Shown one piece after another: positions 6,287 to 7,676 of a stretch of 7,676 nt of DNA. The notes beneath the pieces were generated by a model. The model saw nothing but the letters and a program-made list of their open reading frames with translations, made no database searches and had not been told where the DNA came from. Positions within the stretch are counted from its first letter, which is position 1, and every line of letters starts with the position of its first letter. Location of the stretch: assembly GCA_045654545.1 (NCBI GenBank), contig JAZONO010000009.1, positions 1 through 7,676 on the forward strand, written 5' to 3'. Position numbers and translations under genes: made by a program. The stretch is from SIG588 sp045654545. GTDB taxonomy: Bacteria > Bacillota > Clostridia > Oscillospirales > Acutalibacteraceae.

Positions 6287-7144
6287 ATGAAATTTTTAGT
6301 CTTGGGCTGCAATGGTATGGCAGGCCATACCATTGCACTATATCTAAAAGAGCAAGGGCACGATGTAGTAGGATTTGCATTAGAACCCTCCCCCTATGTG
6401 GAAACGATTGTCGGCGATGTCACAGATTTTGACGCCGTAAACAATATGGTAAAAACGGGGAATTATGATGTGATCATCAACTGTATCGGCGTATTAACTC
6501 GTTTTGCAGAGGAAAATCATCCCCGTGCCTTGTTGCTCAACGGTTACCTCCCGCATTTCTTGGCACATATCACAAAAGACATGCCCACCCAGATCATTCA
6601 TATCAGCACCGACAGCGTGTTTTCGGGAGCCGCCGGTCAGTATACGGAAACTTCCGTTCCTGACGGCACGTTGTTTTATGATCGTTCAAAAGCTGTTGGC
6701 GAGTTGATCGATGATAAAAATGTTACGTTGCGTACATCTATAGTTGGACCGGATATTAATGACAACGGTATCGGGTTGTTGCATTGGTTTATGCAACAAA
6801 AAGATTCGGTGGGCGGTTTCGTCGGTGCAGCGTGGACCGGGTTAACAACTCTTCAGTTGGCTAAAATAATGGAAGCAACCGCACTGGCTCACACACGTGG
6901 GCTATATCACGCAGTGCCTGACACCTCCATCAGTAAATACGAACTGTTGAAGCTTTTTAACCAATACATTCGGTATAAACCGATTGAAGTTCGTCCCATT
7001 GATCGTGTGCTCCCGGACAAAACACTTTTGCGCACACGTACCGACGGATTGGACTTCATTATTCCGGACTATAAGACTATGGTGATCGAACTCGGAGAGT
7101 GGATGCGCCGTCACAAGGATATGTACCCGGATTATGACCTGTAA
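6287..7144 (+). CDS. RmlD-like NAD(P)-dependent sugar-nucleotide reductase
   Basis: The 285-residue product is a short-chain dehydrogenase/reductase of the RmlD group, expected to reduce a 4-keto-6-deoxy nucleotide sugar in the cytoplasm during surface-polysaccharide synthesis. ATG 6287 is chosen because GAGG (6275-6278) lies 8 bases upstream and the Rossmann strand MKFLVLG starts there; the frame runs back to a TTG at 6233 inside the promoter region, which is rejected. Visible motifs are the nucleotide-binding GCNGMAGH (residues 7-14), STDSVFSG (107-114) and the catalytic Tyr131-x3-Lys135 in FYDRSKAVGE. It precedes capF by 44 bases. RmlD-like proteins in this setting include WbvR-type enzymes proposed to make UDP-L-RhaNAc; whether this one does so, or serves another sugar, is inference. 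Sampled stretches are about 42-48% GC, against about 60% in sampled metG. A striking palindrome covers codons 8-17. Confidence 0.85.
   Translation: MKFLVLGCNGMAGHTIALYLKEQGHDVVGFALEPSPYVETIVGDVTDFDAVNNMVKTGNYDVIINCIGVLTRFAEENHPRALLLNGYLPHFLAHITKDMPTQIIHISTDSVFSGAAGQYTETSVPDGTLFYDRSKAVGELIDDKNVTLRTSIVGPDINDNGIGLLHWFMQQKDSVGGFVGAAWTGLTTLQLAKIMEATALAHTRGLYHAVPDTSISKYELLKLFNQYIRYKPIEVRPIDRVLPDKTLLRTRTDGLDFIIPDYKTMVIELGEWMRRHKDMYPDYDL
6308..6337. repeat. 30-bp palindrome inside the start of the RmlD-like gene
   Basis: Arms TGCAATGGTATGGC (6308-6321) and GCCATACCATTGCA (6324-6337) are exact reverse complements around a central AG. It coincides exactly with codons 8-17, so codon pairs TGC/GCA, AAT/ATT, GGT/ACC and ATG/CAT mirror each other. 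As RNA it would fold into a hairpin of up to 13 pairs with a 4-base CAGG loop. No T tract follows, so it is not a terminator. It could be an operator, a translation-modulating hairpin, or an accident partly favoured by the conserved GMAGHT protein motif. Confidence 0.9.
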
Positions 7145-7188
7145 AACTTTGATCATTCACTATAGAGATACAGCGCAGAGGTGATTTG

Positions 7189-7676
7189 ATGAAAATATTG
7201 ATCACCGGTGCCAACGGGTTTGTAGGCAAAAACCTTGCAGAAGCACTGAAAAACATTCGTGACCAAAAAGACAAAACTCATGCCTCCATTCAGGTGGACA
7301 AACTGTATTTGTACGATACCGACTCCTCCCCCGCCATACTGGAGGAGGCTTGTGCGGAGTGCGATTTTGTGTTTAATCTGGCAGGAGTGAACCGTCCGCA
7401 GAATACCGAGGAGTTTATGCAAGGCAATTTCGGCTTTGCCGAAACCCTGCTCAACGCGTTGAAGACCCACGGCAACACCTGCCCCGTGATGCTTTCCTCT
7501 TCGTTGCAGGCCACCCTGATCGGGTTTTATAACGGCGAATACGGACGCAGTAAAAAAGCAGGCGAAGACCTCTTTTTCACCTACGCCGCCGAAACAGGGG
7601 CGGCGGTGTACGTCTACCGTTTCCCCAACCTGTTCGGCAAATGGTGCCGCCCGAATTACAACAGTGCGGTGGCGAC
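7189..7676 (+). CDS. capF: CapF-type UDP-2-acetamido-2,6-dideoxy-hexulose reductase, 5' part
   Basis: This is the first 162 codons of a gene that runs off the window. CapF (also FnlB, WbjC) acts after the dehydratase/epimerase CapE and before the 2-epimerase CapG in making UDP-N-acetyl-L-fucosamine for capsule or O-antigen. GAGGTGA (7178-7184) lies 4 bases before the ATG. The visible part is the N-terminal SDR domain: GANGFVG (7-13), DFVFNLAGVNRP, SSSLQAT, catalytic Tyr118-x3-Lys122 in EYGRSKKAGE, and the highly family-specific FPNLFGKWCRPNYNSAVA at the edge, a close match to the corresponding stretch of Staphylococcus aureus CapF (WPNLFGKWCKPNYNS). The C-terminal cupin domain, which carries the epimerase-like activity in CapF, should lie beyond the window. 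Relative to S. aureus CapF, four extra residues occur between QAT and YGxSK. It is probably co-transcribed with the upstream reductase from the promoter at 6218-6246. Confidence 0.93.
   Translation, partial: MKILITGANGFVGKNLAEALKNIRDQKDKTHASIQVDKLYLYDTDSSPAILEEACAECDFVFNLAGVNRPQNTEEFMQGNFGFAETLLNALKTHGNTCPVMLSSSLQATLIGFYNGEYGRSKKAGEDLFFTYAAETGAAVYVYRFPNLFGKWCRPNYNSAVA

Overview
The window reads as chromosomal DNA from a Gram-positive, low-to-mid GC anaerobe of the Clostridia, most likely the Oscillospiraceae/Ruminococcaceae group. This is inference from strong AGGAG-type ribosome binding sites, a secreted enzyme ending in a type I dockerin, a clostridial-type methionyl-tRNA synthetase with a four-cysteine zinc knuckle and a C-terminal tRNA-binding domain, and a capF-type capsule gene. 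All genes lie on the + strand.

Layout. Bases 1-333 are non-coding. They begin with a cluster of short repeats resembling degenerate DnaA boxes, followed by AT-rich DNA and a promoter. Bases 334-3360 encode a 1008-residue exported SGNH esterase of the sialate O-acetylesterase family, with accessory beta domains, a helical linker and a C-terminal dockerin. After a short promoter region comes metG (3425-5398, GTG start). A strong intrinsic terminator hairpin follows (5401-5434), and the tatD ribosome binding site begins only a few bases beyond it (tatD 5450-6208). A clear promoter (6218-6246) then opens a new unit: an RmlD-like sugar-nucleotide reductase (6287-7144) and the first 162 codons of capF (from 7189, running off the window). 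This last unit is the start of a surface-polysaccharide locus of the UDP-N-acetyl-L-fucosamine type, and its first gene is visibly poorer in GC than metG/tatD.

How the genes relate. metG and tatD are housekeeping neighbours also found close together near the origin in Bacillus subtilis, which gives some support to an origin reading of the left-edge repeats. The esterase is an accessory extracellular enzyme, probably removing acetyl groups from glycans while held on a cohesin scaffold. The two right-hand genes both act on 4-keto-6-deoxy UDP-HexNAc-type intermediates; the dehydratase that should feed them is not in the window.

Most unexpected structure: a 30-bp palindrome (14-bp perfect arms, 2-bp centre) starting 21 bases after the first base of the RmlD-like gene's start codon, and the DnaA-box-like repeat cluster at the left edge. 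No clearly new multi-gene system is visible; the gene functions are recognisable families.
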